From assembly GCA_052400685.1 (NCBI GenBank), contig JBQTGJ010000018.1: a DNA stretch of 64,000 nucleotides. One strand, 5' to 3'. This document shows positions 1-9,181 of this stretch, one piece after another. Within the stretch, counting starts at the first letter, position 1; each line of letters begins with the position of its first letter. The notes under the pieces were generated by a model. That model saw only the letters and a program-made list of their open reading frames with translations. It did not search any database and was not told where the DNA came from. Position numbers and translations under genes: made by a program. The stretch comes from CAZHHH01 sp052400685 (GTDB lineage: Bacteria > Bacteroidota > Bacteroidia > Bacteroidales > Marinilabiliaceae).

Positions 1-121
1 CAGAGCTCAAATATTTGCTGCCGCAATATATCGATAAATCACTGTTAATCTAGCATGCCCTTAATAGGGTGAATACATTTCAACAATGAATATGGGTGCA
101 ATTAAAATATTTTATATTATT

Positions 122-159
122 AAAAAAGGGTTGACGAAATTTTCGTCAGCCCTTTTTTT
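122..159. terminator. Bidirectional intrinsic terminator
   Basis: A 12-bp stem (arms 128-139 and 141-152, one G-T pair, very tight loop) is preceded by six A and followed by seven T. It can therefore end transcripts on both strands. It lies just past the stop codon of the minus-strand M13 peptidase gene. Bases 1-120 contain no gene I recognise; a short open frame ending near base 48 could be the tail of a gene outside the window. Confidence 0.85.
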
Positions 160-191
160 AATGCTCTTTTATAATATGTATTGGTAATCTA

Positions 192-2237
192 TTACCAGAT
201 TTTAGCTCTTTTTTCCGGCGCCATATAGCGTTTCCCGGATTCGGTAATGTTGAATGCCTTGTAAAATTCTTCCAGGTTATAAATGGTTCCGTTAACACGG
301 GCTTCGCCGGGAGAGTGTGGATCTTCGTTAATTTGCTGACGTAAACGTTGCTCGCGTATGTGGTTGCGCCATACCTGTGCGTATGATATATAGAATCGTT
401 GCTCAGGGGTATAGCCATCGATGAGTCCGGGTCTGCCGGTTTCTTTTAATTTATTTTGCAATGCCTGAAATGAGATGTTTAATCCACCTAAATCGGCAAT
501 GTTTTCGCCCAAAGTAAGTTCGCCATTAATGGTTAGTGTGTCCAATACTTTGTAGTTGTTGAAATGATCAACTAACACCTGGGTTTTTTTCTCAAAACGT
601 TTGCTGTCGTCTTTGGTCCACCATTCCTGAAGGTTTCCGTTTTTGGCAAATTGTCGTCCCTGATCATCAAAACCATGCGTCATTTCGTGGCCTATAACCA
701 TTCCGATGGCTCCAAAATTTACGGCGTCATCACCATCAATATAGAAGAACGGGGGTTGAAGAATCGCAGCCGGAAACACAATTTCATTCATGGTTGGGTT
801 GTAATATGCATTGACGGTTTGCGGGCTCATAAACCATTTTTTACGGTCTACGGGCTTGCCTATTTCTTTAATGTTGTCTTTTACATTGAAGGCATTAGCT
901 GCCAAAACATTTAATATGTAAGGTTGGTTTTTAATCTCCAGATCTGAGTAATCTGTCCATTCGTCGGGATAGCCAATTTTTACGGTCATGCCCGCCAGTT
1001 TATCCAGTGCCTTTTCTTTGGTGGTATCGCTCATCCAGTCCAACTGGCCTAAGCGTTGTCCAAATGCTGTACGTAAGTGCTCCACAAGGTCCACCATACG
1101 GTTTTTCGCTTCGGGGGGGAAGTAAACTGCCACATATTCCTGACCTAATGCTTCTCCCAAACTGCCATTAATTTTTGCCAAAACGCGTTTCCAGCGGTCG
1201 CGTTGCACGGTTGTTCCGGTCATTGTGGTGCTGTAAAATGCGAAATCAGCTGCTTCAAAATCTTTTCCAAGATAATGGGCTGAGTTGTTTAAAATGTTCC
1301 ATTTGAGATAGGTTTTCCAATCGTCGACGGCCATTTTTTCGATTAGGCCTGACATGTTTTTGAAAAATTCGGGCTGACCAACGTTTAAACTGTCAATGGT
1401 GATAGAACGTGCTTCCAGATAGTCATTCCAGTTAAATGCGGGTGTAAGATCCTGTAGTGCCGCAATATCTTTTTTGTTGTAAGTGGCATAGGGATCGCGA
1501 AGCGTGATCTTGTCCATTGACCCTTCGGCCAAAGCAGTCTCGATGTTCATGACAGATTGTTTGGCCGCCAAAGCCTCTTCTTCTGTGTATCCTGCCAGGA
1601 CAAATATCTTTTGGATATACTGTTCGTAGCTGTTACGAATCTCGGTGCTACGGTCATCTTCTTTGAGGTAGTAGTCGCGGTCCGACATGCCCAGTCCAGC
1701 TTGTTCTATGTCAGCAATCATCATTTCCGTGTTTTTGCTGTCCTGGGTAGCACCCAGCCAAAATAAGGGATCAAGACCTTTTTGATGCATTTCGGCAACG
1801 GCATTGACAACTTCATCTTTGGAATTGATGAGGTCAATCATTTCCAGATAATTTTTTATTGGCTTGATGCCCTGGGCTTCCAGAGAGGCGGTGTCCATTG
1901 CGCTGTTGTAGAAGTCGCGTATTTTCTGACGATTGCTTCCTTGTTCTGCCGTTGCGTCATTTCTAATGGACGCTAATAATTCTGACAATTTGGCTTCGTT
2001 TTCTTCATTAAGCTTTTCAAAAGATCCGTAGCGACTGTAATCGTCGGGTATTGGGTTGTTTTTTAACCAGCCGTTGTTGACGAACTGATAGAAATCGTCG
2101 CCGGGATTAATCGTTGTATCCATATTTGCTACGTTAATTGCGGGCTCTGAATTTGAGCCGGTGCTACAGGCAACCATGCCTGCCGATAAAATTGCCATGG
2201 CAACAGAGAGTTTTTTGCAGTATTTGATGTTTATCAT
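192..2237 (-). CDS. pepO: M13 family zinc metalloendopeptidase (neprilysin/PepO-like), lipoprotein
   Basis: 681 aa, the usual length for bacterial M13 peptidases. The zinc motif HEMTH is at about residues 517-521 and the third ligand is in GENIADLGG (Glu about 578). The segment starting near residue 44 (INPGDDFYQFVNNGWL) is the typical M13 N-terminal hallmark. The N terminus is a lipoprotein signal with Cys24 (GMVAC), so the enzyme is probably anchored in the outer or inner membrane facing the periplasm or surface. It should cleave small peptides. It is monocistronic, with a terminator directly downstream. A 9-bp dyad lies 31 bp upstream of the start. The gene symbol is by family resemblance only. 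Confidence 0.93.
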   Translation of the reverse strand: MINIKYCKKLSVAMAILSAGMVACSTGSNSEPAINVANMDTTINPGDDFYQFVNNGWLKNNPIPDDYSRYGSFEKLNEENEAKLSELLASIRNDATAEQGSNRQKIRDFYNSAMDTASLEAQGIKPIKNYLEMIDLINSKDEVVNAVAEMHQKGLDPLFWLGATQDSKNTEMMIADIEQAGLGMSDRDYYLKEDDRSTEIRNSYEQYIQKIFVLAGYTEEEALAAKQSVMNIETALAEGSMDKITLRDPYATYNKKDIAALQDLTPAFNWNDYLEARSITIDSLNVGQPEFFKNMSGLIEKMAVDDWKTYLKWNILNNSAHYLGKDFEAADFAFYSTTMTGTTVQRDRWKRVLAKINGSLGEALGQEYVAVYFPPEAKNRMVDLVEHLRTAFGQRLGQLDWMSDTTKEKALDKLAGMTVKIGYPDEWTDYSDLEIKNQPYILNVLAANAFNVKDNIKEIGKPVDRKKWFMSPQTVNAYYNPTMNEIVFPAAILQPPFFYIDGDDAVNFGAIGMVIGHEMTHGFDDQGRQFAKNGNLQEWWTKDDSKRFEKKTQVLVDHFNNYKVLDTLTINGELTLGENIADLGGLNISFQALQNKLKETGRPGLIDGYTPEQRFYISYAQVWRNHIREQRLRQQINEDPHSPGEARVNGTIYNLEEFYKAFNITESGKRYMAPEKRAKIW

Positions 2238-2267
2238 ATTTGGGTGTTTTTATTACAGATTATAAAA

Positions 2268-2296
2268 TTACACTTATTGATTAATATTAAGTGTAA
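2268..2296. promoter_or_regulatory. Inverted repeat upstream of the M13 peptidase gene
   Basis: Perfect 9-bp arms TTACACTTA (2268-2276) and TAAGTGTAA (2288-2296) are separated by 11 bp. The dyad sits 31-59 bp before the peptidase start codon on the minus strand. There is no T-run, so an operator or a 5' UTR hairpin is more likely than a terminator. No TAnnTTTG box was found beside it. Confidence 0.4.
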
Positions 2297-2451
2297 CATT
2301 TATCAGTGTGACGGTGAAAATTTAGTTTTTTTAATATTGAGTTCATAAATTAAGACTGTGTTTTGTAATACGCTTGATGATTTTTTTTTGGGTGGCAACC
2401 GTTTTGTATAAACATTGGCTGTTCGTTTTTTTTATTTTATGTGTTAAAATA

Positions 2452-2491
2452 GAAACACCGGATTAGTCAAACCTGACTAATCCGGTGTTTC
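2452..2491 (-). terminator. Intrinsic terminator of the DEAD-box helicase gene
   Basis: A perfect 18-bp stem (2452-2469 with 2474-2491) and a 4-nt loop lie 21 bp past the helicase stop codon. A T-rich stretch (TATTTT) follows on the minus strand only, so it acts for that strand. Confidence 0.85.
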
Positions 2492-2512
2492 AAAAACAAA
2501 TTAGGTTAATGT

Positions 2513-4216
2513 TTAGTTTCGTTTCCGTCTTGGAAAATTACTTCTTTTGCCAAAACTTCCTTGAAAGTCATTTGGTTTACGGCGGGTTCTTTTTTCAGCA
2601 CCCATGGTTTGAAGTGTCAATGGCACGCCTTTGTAACGGGCTTTTTTGAAGGCCTGAATGAGTTGTTGCTCATGTTCACCGTCGGCTTCAAAGATGGATA
2701 TTTTCGATTGAATATCTATTTTCCCTATGGCGATTTTAGTGTCTGGTGTTTGTCTGTTTATCAGACTGATTAATACATCCGGACGCAGATCGTTTTTGGA
2801 GCCAATGTTGATGCTGTAACGCGTAAATTTACTGCGGCTGTCTCTGTCGCCTCTGAAACCTCTGGGACCTCTGTCTCTTGACGATGATCCGGCAGTGGCA
2901 TTGAGGTCGGTTGCATTTTTATAATCGTTGTGTAATTTATTAAAGCCGAGTGCTACAAATTTTTCAATGATTTCATCCTTACTGAAACCACCTAGTTTTT
3001 CGGTAATTACAGCTTCAAATTTTGAGATGTCGAAACCACTTGCCTCAGCGGCAGCTACGGTATCCAGATAGTTTTCCATCCGTTTTTTGAAGACTTCCTC
3101 ACCGGAAGGGATCGGACGGGCTTCAAATTTCTGACCAGTTTGTTTTTCAATGAAGGAGACTCTTCTTCGCTCTGCGGGCGCCAGAATTGCGATTGAGATA
3201 CCTTTGTGTCCGGCACGTCCGGTACGACCACTACGGTGTATGTAGTTTTCGGGGTCGTCGGGTAAATGGTAGTGGATAACGTGCGTCAGGTTGTCAACAT
3301 CCAGACCACGGGCAGCCACATCGGTAGCCACCAGGATTTGCAGGTGACGGTTACGAAAGCGTCCCATGACATAGTCGCGTTGCGCTTGTGACAGATCGCC
3401 ATGCAAGGCATCAGCATTGTATCCGTCGCCCATTAATTTGTCGGCAATATCTTTGGTTTCCTGACGTGTGCGGCAGAATACGATACCGTAAATATCGGGG
3501 TTAATGTCGGCTATCCGACGAAGGGCCTGATAGCTGTTTGATGGTGTTGTAACACAGTATTCATGGCTAATATCAGCATTTGAGATGTTTTTTCGGCTCA
3601 CCGAAATAATTTCGGGCTGATTCATATATTGGCCTGCCATACGTTTTATGTCCGGCGGCATTGTTGCCGAAAACAAAAGCGTTTGTTTAACCTTTGGTGT
3701 TTGTTCAAGTATGGCATCCATTTCTTCTTTAAAGCCCATCTTGAGCATTTCGTCGGCTTCGTCAAGTACCAAAAAACGAATGGCAGACAGATCCAGCTTG
3801 TTGCGTCGAATCATGTCGTTAACGCGGCCCGGCGTTCCAACGACCATATCGCATTTCTTTTTAATCGCCGATATCTGTTCGTAGATGGGTGCGCCACCAT
3901 AAACGGGAATAACAGCAAAATTCATCTTGCTGGCATAGATTTTTATGTCACTTGTAATCTGTAAACAGAGTTCGCGTGTGGGGCATAATATGATGGTTTG
4001 GATACCATGGGTATTTTGCTCCATTTTGTGCAGGATTGGAAGCCCAAAAGCAGCTGTTTTACCGGTACCGGTTTGAGCCATCGCAATGAGGTCACTTTCT
4101 GATTCCAATATAAAAGGGATCGTTTTTTCCTGAATAGGGGTTGGCGTTTCAAAACCAATTTCTGTAATTGATTCGATGAGTTCCGGTTTTAAACCGGTTT
4201 CCTGAAATGTTTGCAT
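2513..4216 (-). CDS. DEAD-box ATP-dependent RNA helicase with DbpA-type RNA-binding domain
   Basis: 567 aa. Helicase core: Q motif near 28, motif I AQTGTGKT (47-54), PTREL, DEAD near 152, SAT near 183, and HRSGRTGRAG in domain 2. A linker rich in Arg, Ser and Gly follows. A C-terminal DbpA/CsdA RNA-binding domain lies at about 465-540 (from RYSINIGSKNDLRPD), and the protein ends in a basic tail. This is the architecture of DeaD/CsdA and DbpA, which remodel RNA in ribosome assembly and cold adaptation. The gene stands alone between its own terminator and a long hairpin-rich upstream region that suggests leader-level control. Which DeaD/DbpA subgroup it belongs to cannot be settled here. Confidence 0.93.
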   Translation of the reverse strand: MQTFQETGLKPELIESITEIGFETPTPIQEKTIPFILESESDLIAMAQTGTGKTAAFGLPILHKMEQNTHGIQTIILCPTRELCLQITSDIKIYASKMNFAVIPVYGGAPIYEQISAIKKKCDMVVGTPGRVNDMIRRNKLDLSAIRFLVLDEADEMLKMGFKEEMDAILEQTPKVKQTLLFSATMPPDIKRMAGQYMNQPEIISVSRKNISNADISHEYCVTTPSNSYQALRRIADINPDIYGIVFCRTRQETKDIADKLMGDGYNADALHGDLSQAQRDYVMGRFRNRHLQILVATDVAARGLDVDNLTHVIHYHLPDDPENYIHRSGRTGRAGHKGISIAILAPAERRRVSFIEKQTGQKFEARPIPSGEEVFKKRMENYLDTVAAAEASGFDISKFEAVITEKLGGFSKDEIIEKFVALGFNKLHNDYKNATDLNATAGSSSRDRGPRGFRGDRDSRSKFTRYSINIGSKNDLRPDVLISLINRQTPDTKIAIGKIDIQSKISIFEADGEHEQQLIQAFKKARYKGVPLTLQTMGAEKRTRRKPNDFQGSFGKRSNFPRRKRN

Positions 4217-4369
4217 TAATCATTGATTATAGGCTGTAATAGGCATCACAACCATGGGTAAATAATTTCGGAAAAACATAAACACACCATTTCGACAATA
4301 AAACAATCATTGCCAATTCAATTAATCGGATGTAATAATTTGTTCCTGAAATCAGTTCTTTAAGAATCA

Positions 4370-4530
4370 TCGGATAATTTGAAACCAAAGAAACGTGACT
4401 ACCTGTATAGTTTCACGTTTCTGTAACCATCGCCCTGTATTATTGGTTATCCTCACGTGAAGTAAGTCCCGCTCAGCGGGAAGGAAGCATCCTTTTCGGT
4501 ATGCGTTTTTCATTAACGACGCAAAGATGG
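4370..4530 (-). ncRNA. Candidate structured 5' leader RNA of the DEAD-box helicase
   Basis: Read on the minus strand, this block upstream of the helicase start holds three strong local hairpins. They are a 9-bp stem pairing 4390-4398 with 4413-4421, a 7-bp GC-rich stem pairing 4467-4473 with 4475-4481 around a very tight loop, and a 5-bp stem pairing 4481-4485 with 4490-4494. A near-consensus -7 element (CATCTTTG, complement of 4522-4529) lies at the upstream edge, implying a 5' UTR of about 300 nt. Long structured leaders are known for cold-shock helicase mRNAs. I recognise no named RNA family. Confidence 0.4.
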
Positions 4531-4656
4531 TCGTTTTTTTTTGTAATACCATGTTTTCGTTAGTAAATATGACTGATGTTAAGGTTTTTTAAACTCTTGT
4601 TTTTATTTTTATGTGTTGCTGATTTGTTTTGTTGCTCTTTTTTGTGCCGGTTAAAA

Positions 4657-4752
4657 AGCGCCATCTTTAGCGTTGCGCGTGCGTTTTAAATATTTATTCC
4701 GGCAGTGAACTCCCATTTTTTGAGCTGCGTAAGCCTTGAATTTGAACTTTAT
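4657..4752 (-). repeat. Dispersed intergenic repeat, copy A (diverged)
   Basis: The complement of 4731-4748 gives the core word GTTCAAATTCAAGGCTT. It is identical to copies E and G over 17 bases and is followed by ACGCAGCTC. Further along, AAAACGCACGCGCAACGC aligns with the ACAAGCGTAACGC part of the consensus. The ends are not clear, so it is probably an old, degraded copy. Confidence 0.5.
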
Positions 4753-5005
4753 ATTTCAAACACTTAGTTTATAGACAGACTCTATCTATAATTAAATAAG
4801 CCTTTTGGAAATGGAACTAAGTAATAGTTTTTTCGTTCGATAGGACTGTTTTAAGTGTTTTGTTGTCTCATTTTTTGGTTGCAATAAAAGTCCAGTTTCT
4901 GTTTTATGCTGGTTCTTAAAATAGTTATTTACGGTTTTAAAGTTTTGAATTTTAGTGTTATGGCACGCTTATGGCTTTCTGGACAGGTATTACTTCGTAG
5001 TGATG

Positions 5006-5031
5006 AATTAAATATTTGATAATATTTAATT
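5006..5031. promoter_or_regulatory. Perfect 11-bp inverted repeat, candidate GntR operator
   Basis: AATTAAATATT (5006-5016) and AATATTTAATT (5021-5031) are exact inverted repeats around TGAT. The repeat lies 19 bp upstream of the -7 octamer of the GntR regulator gene that heads the xylose operon. Position and symmetry fit an operator bound by the dimeric regulator (inference). Confidence 0.55.
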
Positions 5032-5049
5032 TTGGTTTTGTAAAATTTA

Positions 5050-5057
5050 TATATTTG
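5050..5057 (+). promoter_or_regulatory. Bacteroidetes -7 promoter element of the GntR regulator gene
   Basis: TATATTTG matches the Bacteroidetes -7 consensus TAnnTTTG and lies 23 bp upstream of the ATG. TTTG at 5031-5034 could be the -33 box, though its spacing of 15 bp is shorter than the usual 19-20. Confidence 0.5.
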
Positions 5058-5080
5058 TATCGTAAACATAACAGAACAGG

Positions 5081-6094
5081 ATGGCTAAAAATTCTTCAAA
5101 TAGTGATTTGAAATTTCATATAGAAGTTGATGGTGATGTGCCTAAATTTCGGCAAATTGTTGACTCGGTTAATAATGCAATAGCCGAAAAGCAGCTGAAT
5201 ATAGGTGATCATTTGCCTTCTGTCAATCAGGTTTGTCGTGATTATCAGTTGTCGCGCGATACGGTGTTTAAGGCATATACCATGTTAAAGGAGCAGGGAG
5301 TGATCGATTCAGTTCCAAATAAGGGGTATTTTGTGGCCAAAGCGATGCGGCGCGTGTTTTTGTTTCTCGATACTTTTAAAGCCTATAAAGAGGTTTTATA
5401 TGATTCGTTTACCAAAAATCTGCCACGGAATATTTTGGTTGATCTTCATTTTCATCATTACAAGCCTGAGGTTTTTAAGCGACAAATAGAAGAGAGTATT
5501 GGGAAATATGCCAAGTATGTTATTATGCCTTTTGATCATGAAGGGATGGAAGATATACTTGGATTGATACCTGCTGACAAATTATTGATTCTCGATTGGA
5601 ATATCCACTCTAAAGCAGGAGATAATTTATTATATCAGGATTTTGGGCAGTCGGTTTACGATGGCTTAACCGAGACGCTTGATTTGTTGCGTAAGTACAA
5701 TGAGTTTCAATTTTTGTACCCTGAGTACACCAATCATCCGTATGAGTCGGTTGAGTTTTTTCGCAAATTTTGTAAGGCGCATCATATCAGGCATTCTGTA
5801 ATAACCCAATCAGGTGCTTTTAAGGTGACAAAAGGGGTTGCTTATTTTAGTGTCAGCGATCGCATGTTGGGAAATTTTTTGGAGCAATGCTGGGAAAATG
5901 GGTTTGAACCGGGAAGTGATACCGGCATTATTTCATATAACGAAACGCCTATGAAGAAGTTTATTTATAAAGGTATTACCGTTATTTCTACGGATTTTAA
6001 GCTGATGGGTAAAAAAGCCGCTGAGTTTGTTGGTGGCGATTCTGAGATGCAGTTTTGTGTCCCTACAACTGTAAGAATCAGAGAATCGTTATAA
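5081..6094 (+). CDS. xylR: GntR-family regulator with LacI-type sensor domain (XylR-like)
   Basis: 337 aa. Residues about 10-80 form a GntR winged helix (IGDHLPSVNQVCRDYQLSRD, then a wing ending in NKGYFVAK). The remaining 250 residues look like a periplasmic-binding-protein/LacI-type ligand domain, as in the GntR-type xylose and arabinose regulators of Bacteroides rather than the FadR or UTRA types. It stands 38 bp ahead of xylulokinase in the same direction, so it most likely controls the xylose operon with a pentose or its phosphate as effector. A perfect dyad just upstream suggests autoregulation. The symbol is inferred from context. Confidence 0.85.
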   Translation: MAKNSSNSDLKFHIEVDGDVPKFRQIVDSVNNAIAEKQLNIGDHLPSVNQVCRDYQLSRDTVFKAYTMLKEQGVIDSVPNKGYFVAKAMRRVFLFLDTFKAYKEVLYDSFTKNLPRNILVDLHFHHYKPEVFKRQIEESIGKYAKYVIMPFDHEGMEDILGLIPADKLLILDWNIHSKAGDNLLYQDFGQSVYDGLTETLDLLRKYNEFQFLYPEYTNHPYESVEFFRKFCKAHHIRHSVITQSGAFKVTKGVAYFSVSDRMLGNFLEQCWENGFEPGSDTGIISYNETPMKKFIYKGITVISTDFKLMGKKAAEFVGGDSEMQFCVPTTVRIRESL

Positions 6095-6102
6095 TATATT
6101 TG
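6095..6102 (+). promoter_or_regulatory. Candidate internal -7 element for xylB
   Basis: TATATTTG, the same octamer as upstream of the regulator, begins one base after the regulator stop codon and 31 bp before the xylB start. No TTG was found at the -33 distance. It may give xylB-xylA its own promoter. Confidence 0.35.
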
Positions 6103-6132
6103 TTTTAATAAACAGAACAGAACAGATCAAAA

Positions 6133-7608
6133 ATGATGTACACTTTAGGAATTGATGTAGGAAGTTCGTCGGTCAAGGTGAGTTTGTTGAATCTTGCTGA
6201 TGGAAGTTGTACTGCTTCGTCTTTTTTTCCATCTGAGGAAATGGCGATAACAGCAGTTAAGGCCGGATGGGCTGAACAGGCACCTGATATGTGGTGGGGT
6301 AATATGAAGCTGGCTTTGTCCCAGGTGTTAAAGACATCAGGGGTTTCGAAAGAGGCGATTAAAGCCATCGGAATATCCTACCAGATGCATGGTCTGGTTG
6401 CGCTGGATAAGTCGGGTCGCGTGGTTCGCCCGTCTATAATATGGTGCGACAGTCGTGCTGTTGAAATCGGCGATAAGGCATTTAATGTGTTGGGAGCCGA
6501 TTATTGTTTAAACCATTGTTTGAACTCACCGGGTAACTTCACGGCTTCAAAATTGGCGTGGGTAAAGGCCAATGAGCCTGGAAAGTACGATTCAATATAT
6601 AAAATAATGCTGCCGGGCGATTATATTGCCTACCGTTTGACGGGTGAAATGCAAACCACCGTATCGGGACTTTCAGAAGGTGTTATGTGGGATTTTGCCA
6701 AAAATGGGGTGGCCAAAGAGCTGTTTGATTATTATGGCTTTTCGTCCGATTTGGTCCCTGATATTGTAGGGACTTTTTCTGTTCAGTCGACTGTTTCTGA
6801 AAGTGTCGCTGCCGAGTTAGGGTTAAAGGCAGGGATTCCTGTTAGTTATCGTGCCGGTGATCAACCTAACAATGCGTTTTCGTTGAATGTACTGGAGCCC
6901 GGAGAAGTGGCTGCAACTGCCGGAACGTCGGGTGTTGTTTATGGTGTAAATGATCAGTTGGCGCGTGATGAGCAGTCGCGTGTTAACACTTTTGCCCACG
7001 TCAACCACACGACTGAGCAAAAGCGATTAGGGGTTTTGCTTTGTATAAACGGTACGGGTATTTTGAATTCATGGCTGCGACGAAATGTTGCAGGAGGATT
7101 ATCATATCCGCAGATGAATGATGTGGCTTTGAAGGCGCCTGTGGGGGCTGAGGGCTTATTGGTTTATCCGTTTGGCAACGGTGCCGAGCGAGTTTTGGGT
7201 AATGCCAATGTTGGTGCCGAGTTCAAGAACATGAGTTTTAACATCCATCAGCAATCGCATCTTTTGCGGGCAGCACAGGAGGGTATTGCGTTTAGTTTTC
7301 GGTATGGCGTTGATGTTATGTCGGGTATGGGCATTAAAACGAAAGTGGTTCGTGCCGGAAAGGCCAATATGTTTTTGAGTCCGTTGTTCCGTCAGACCAT
7401 GGCCAATGTATTGAATGCCCGCATTGAGCTTTATGATACCGATGGTGCTTTGGGTGCGGCCCGTGGTGCTGCCGTGGGGGCCGGTTTATATAATAACACT
7501 TCCGAAGCTTTTGACCAGCTTAAGTGTTTAGAAACCATTGAGCCTGATTCGCAGCATGTTGTTGTGAATGATGTCTATAAAAATTGGAAAGATAAATTGA
7601 ATTTTTAA
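6133..7608 (+). CDS. xylB: Xylulokinase
   Basis: 491 aa FGGY-family carbohydrate kinase, normal length. The N-terminal phosphate-binding segment GIDVGSSSVKV (about 6-16) and the WAEQAPDMWW segment are typical of xylulokinases. The second domain has ATAGTSGVVYG near 263 and GAARGAAVGAG near 445. It phosphorylates D-xylulose for the pentose phosphate pathway, using the product of the next gene. The start is a double ATG (6133 or 6136). It is 18 bp from xylA, so the two are certainly co-transcribed. Confidence 0.95.
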   Translation: MMYTLGIDVGSSSVKVSLLNLADGSCTASSFFPSEEMAITAVKAGWAEQAPDMWWGNMKLALSQVLKTSGVSKEAIKAIGISYQMHGLVALDKSGRVVRPSIIWCDSRAVEIGDKAFNVLGADYCLNHCLNSPGNFTASKLAWVKANEPGKYDSIYKIMLPGDYIAYRLTGEMQTTVSGLSEGVMWDFAKNGVAKELFDYYGFSSDLVPDIVGTFSVQSTVSESVAAELGLKAGIPVSYRAGDQPNNAFSLNVLEPGEVAATAGTSGVVYGVNDQLARDEQSRVNTFAHVNHTTEQKRLGVLLCINGTGILNSWLRRNVAGGLSYPQMNDVALKAPVGAEGLLVYPFGNGAERVLGNANVGAEFKNMSFNIHQQSHLLRAAQEGIAFSFRYGVDVMSGMGIKTKVVRAGKANMFLSPLFRQTMANVLNARIELYDTDGALGAARGAAVGAGLYNNTSEAFDQLKCLETIEPDSQHVVVNDVYKNWKDKLNF

Positions 7609-7626
7609 CATTTTAATAAAATTATT

Positions 7627-8955
7627 ATGAGCGTTGTTTTAGGAAACAAAGAGTATTTTCCCGGTATAGGGGAAATTAAGTACGAAGGAAAAGAATCAAA
7701 AAATCCTTTGGCATTTAAATGGTATAACCCCGATCAGGTTATAGGTGGTAAAACCATGAAAGAGCATTTGCGTTTTGCCGTGGCATACTGGCATACGTTC
7801 TGTGGTGAAGGGGGCGATCCTTTTGGTCCCGGCACCAAACTATTTCCATGGAATGGCGCTTCTGATGCAATATCAGCTGCTAAAAACAAGATGGATGCTG
7901 CCTTTGAATTTTTTACCAAAATTGGGGCTCCTTACTATTGCTTTCACGATGTTGATTTGGTTAACGAAGCTGCTTCAGTCTCTCAATATGAAAAGAATAT
8001 GCAAGCTATTGTTGATTATGCCAAGGCAAAACAACAGGCTTCAGGTGTAAAATTATTATGGGGTACTGCCAATGTTTTTAGTAACCCTCGTTATATGAAT
8101 GGCGCTTCGACCAACCCCGATTTTGCGACAGTTGCCTATGCCGGTACTCAGGTGAAAAATGCCATTGATGCTACCATTGCTTTGGGTGGAGAAGGTTATA
8201 CTTTTTGGGGTGGTCGTGAAGGCTATATGAGTCTATTGAATACCAATATGAAGCGCGAGCAGGAACATCTTGGGCGCTTTTTAACGATGGCTCGCGACTA
8301 TGCACGTGCCCAGGGCTTTAAAGGTGCTTTTTATGTTGAGCCCAAGCCTATGGAACCCACCAAACACCAGTACGACTACGACACGGCTACTGTTATTGGT
8401 TTTTTGCGTCAGTATGGTTTGGAAAATGATTTTAAAATGAATATTGAAGTTAACCATGCTACCCTTGCCGGTCATACTTTCCAACATGAGTTGCAAGTGG
8501 CTTTTGATGCCGGTATGTTTGGTTCAATAGATGCAAACCGTGGTGATTATCAGAATGGTTGGGATACCGATCAGTTCCCGATAAATATTTACGAAACGGT
8601 AGAGGCAATGTTGGTTATTCTTGAAGGTGGAGGTTTTAAAACCGGAGGAATCAATTTTGATGCTAAAACGCGTCGTAACTCAACCGATCTTGACGATATT
8701 TTTATTGCTCATATAGCCGGGATGGATGTATTTGCCCGTGCCTTGGTGATTGCCGACAAGATGTTGCGTGAGTCTGATTATAAAAAGATGCGTGCTGAGC
8801 GTTATGCTTCGTTTGATTCAGGTAAAGGTGCCGACTTTGAAAAAGGTAAGTTGACGCTTGAAGATCTTCGCAATTTTGCTGCTGCCAATGGTGAACCAAA
8901 ACAACTTAGTGGCAAGCAAGAATTGTATGAGCAGTTGATTAACCTTTATATTTAA
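7627..8955 (+). CDS. xylA: Xylose isomerase
   Basis: 442 aa, the length of the class II xylose isomerases common in Bacteroidetes. Catalytic His107 and Asp110 lie in YCFHDVDLV. The metal and substrate site VEPKPMEPTKHQYD (Glu238, Lys240) and the downstream NHATLAGHTF and DANRGD segments are intact. It converts D-xylose to D-xylulose in the cytoplasm. The gene follows xylB by 18 bp and is followed by a stem-loop before the symporter gene, which may stabilise or attenuate the message. Confidence 0.97.
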   Translation: MSVVLGNKEYFPGIGEIKYEGKESKNPLAFKWYNPDQVIGGKTMKEHLRFAVAYWHTFCGEGGDPFGPGTKLFPWNGASDAISAAKNKMDAAFEFFTKIGAPYYCFHDVDLVNEAASVSQYEKNMQAIVDYAKAKQQASGVKLLWGTANVFSNPRYMNGASTNPDFATVAYAGTQVKNAIDATIALGGEGYTFWGGREGYMSLLNTNMKREQEHLGRFLTMARDYARAQGFKGAFYVEPKPMEPTKHQYDYDTATVIGFLRQYGLENDFKMNIEVNHATLAGHTFQHELQVAFDAGMFGSIDANRGDYQNGWDTDQFPINIYETVEAMLVILEGGGFKTGGINFDAKTRRNSTDLDDIFIAHIAGMDVFARALVIADKMLRESDYKKMRAERYASFDSGKGADFEKGKLTLEDLRNFAAANGEPKQLSGKQELYEQLINLYI

Positions 8956-8987
8956 TTTTGGTTTTTATAACTGGTTAGTTCATATAG

Positions 8988-9028
8988 TCAGGGTCCGGTG
9001 GTTTATTTAATTAGTTATCGGGCCCTGA
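8988..9028 (+). terminator. Stem-loop between xylA and the sugar symporter gene
   Basis: A 10-bp stem (8988-8997 with 9019-9028, one G-T pair) encloses a 21-nt loop, 33 bp past xylA. It is not followed by a clean T-run. A leaky terminator or mRNA-stabilising hairpin is therefore as likely as full termination. Confidence 0.5.
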
Positions 9029-9181
9029 CTTCTCTGTTTGAAGTGTCGTTATGGTTTTAAGAAAGGTTAAAGTCCGGTTGAGACCGTAAGAAGCGATCTT
9101 TTTTTATTTGCCATGATGTTTTATGTAAATTCCTTTAAATCATTGATTTATTCCAACTAAACAAACGAAAAAAATCTAGTC

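Noticed and set aside
4367..4552. 61-codon minus-strand frame upstream of the helicase
   Set aside because: It overlaps strong hairpins and has no recognisable family; it is better explained as an untranslated leader.
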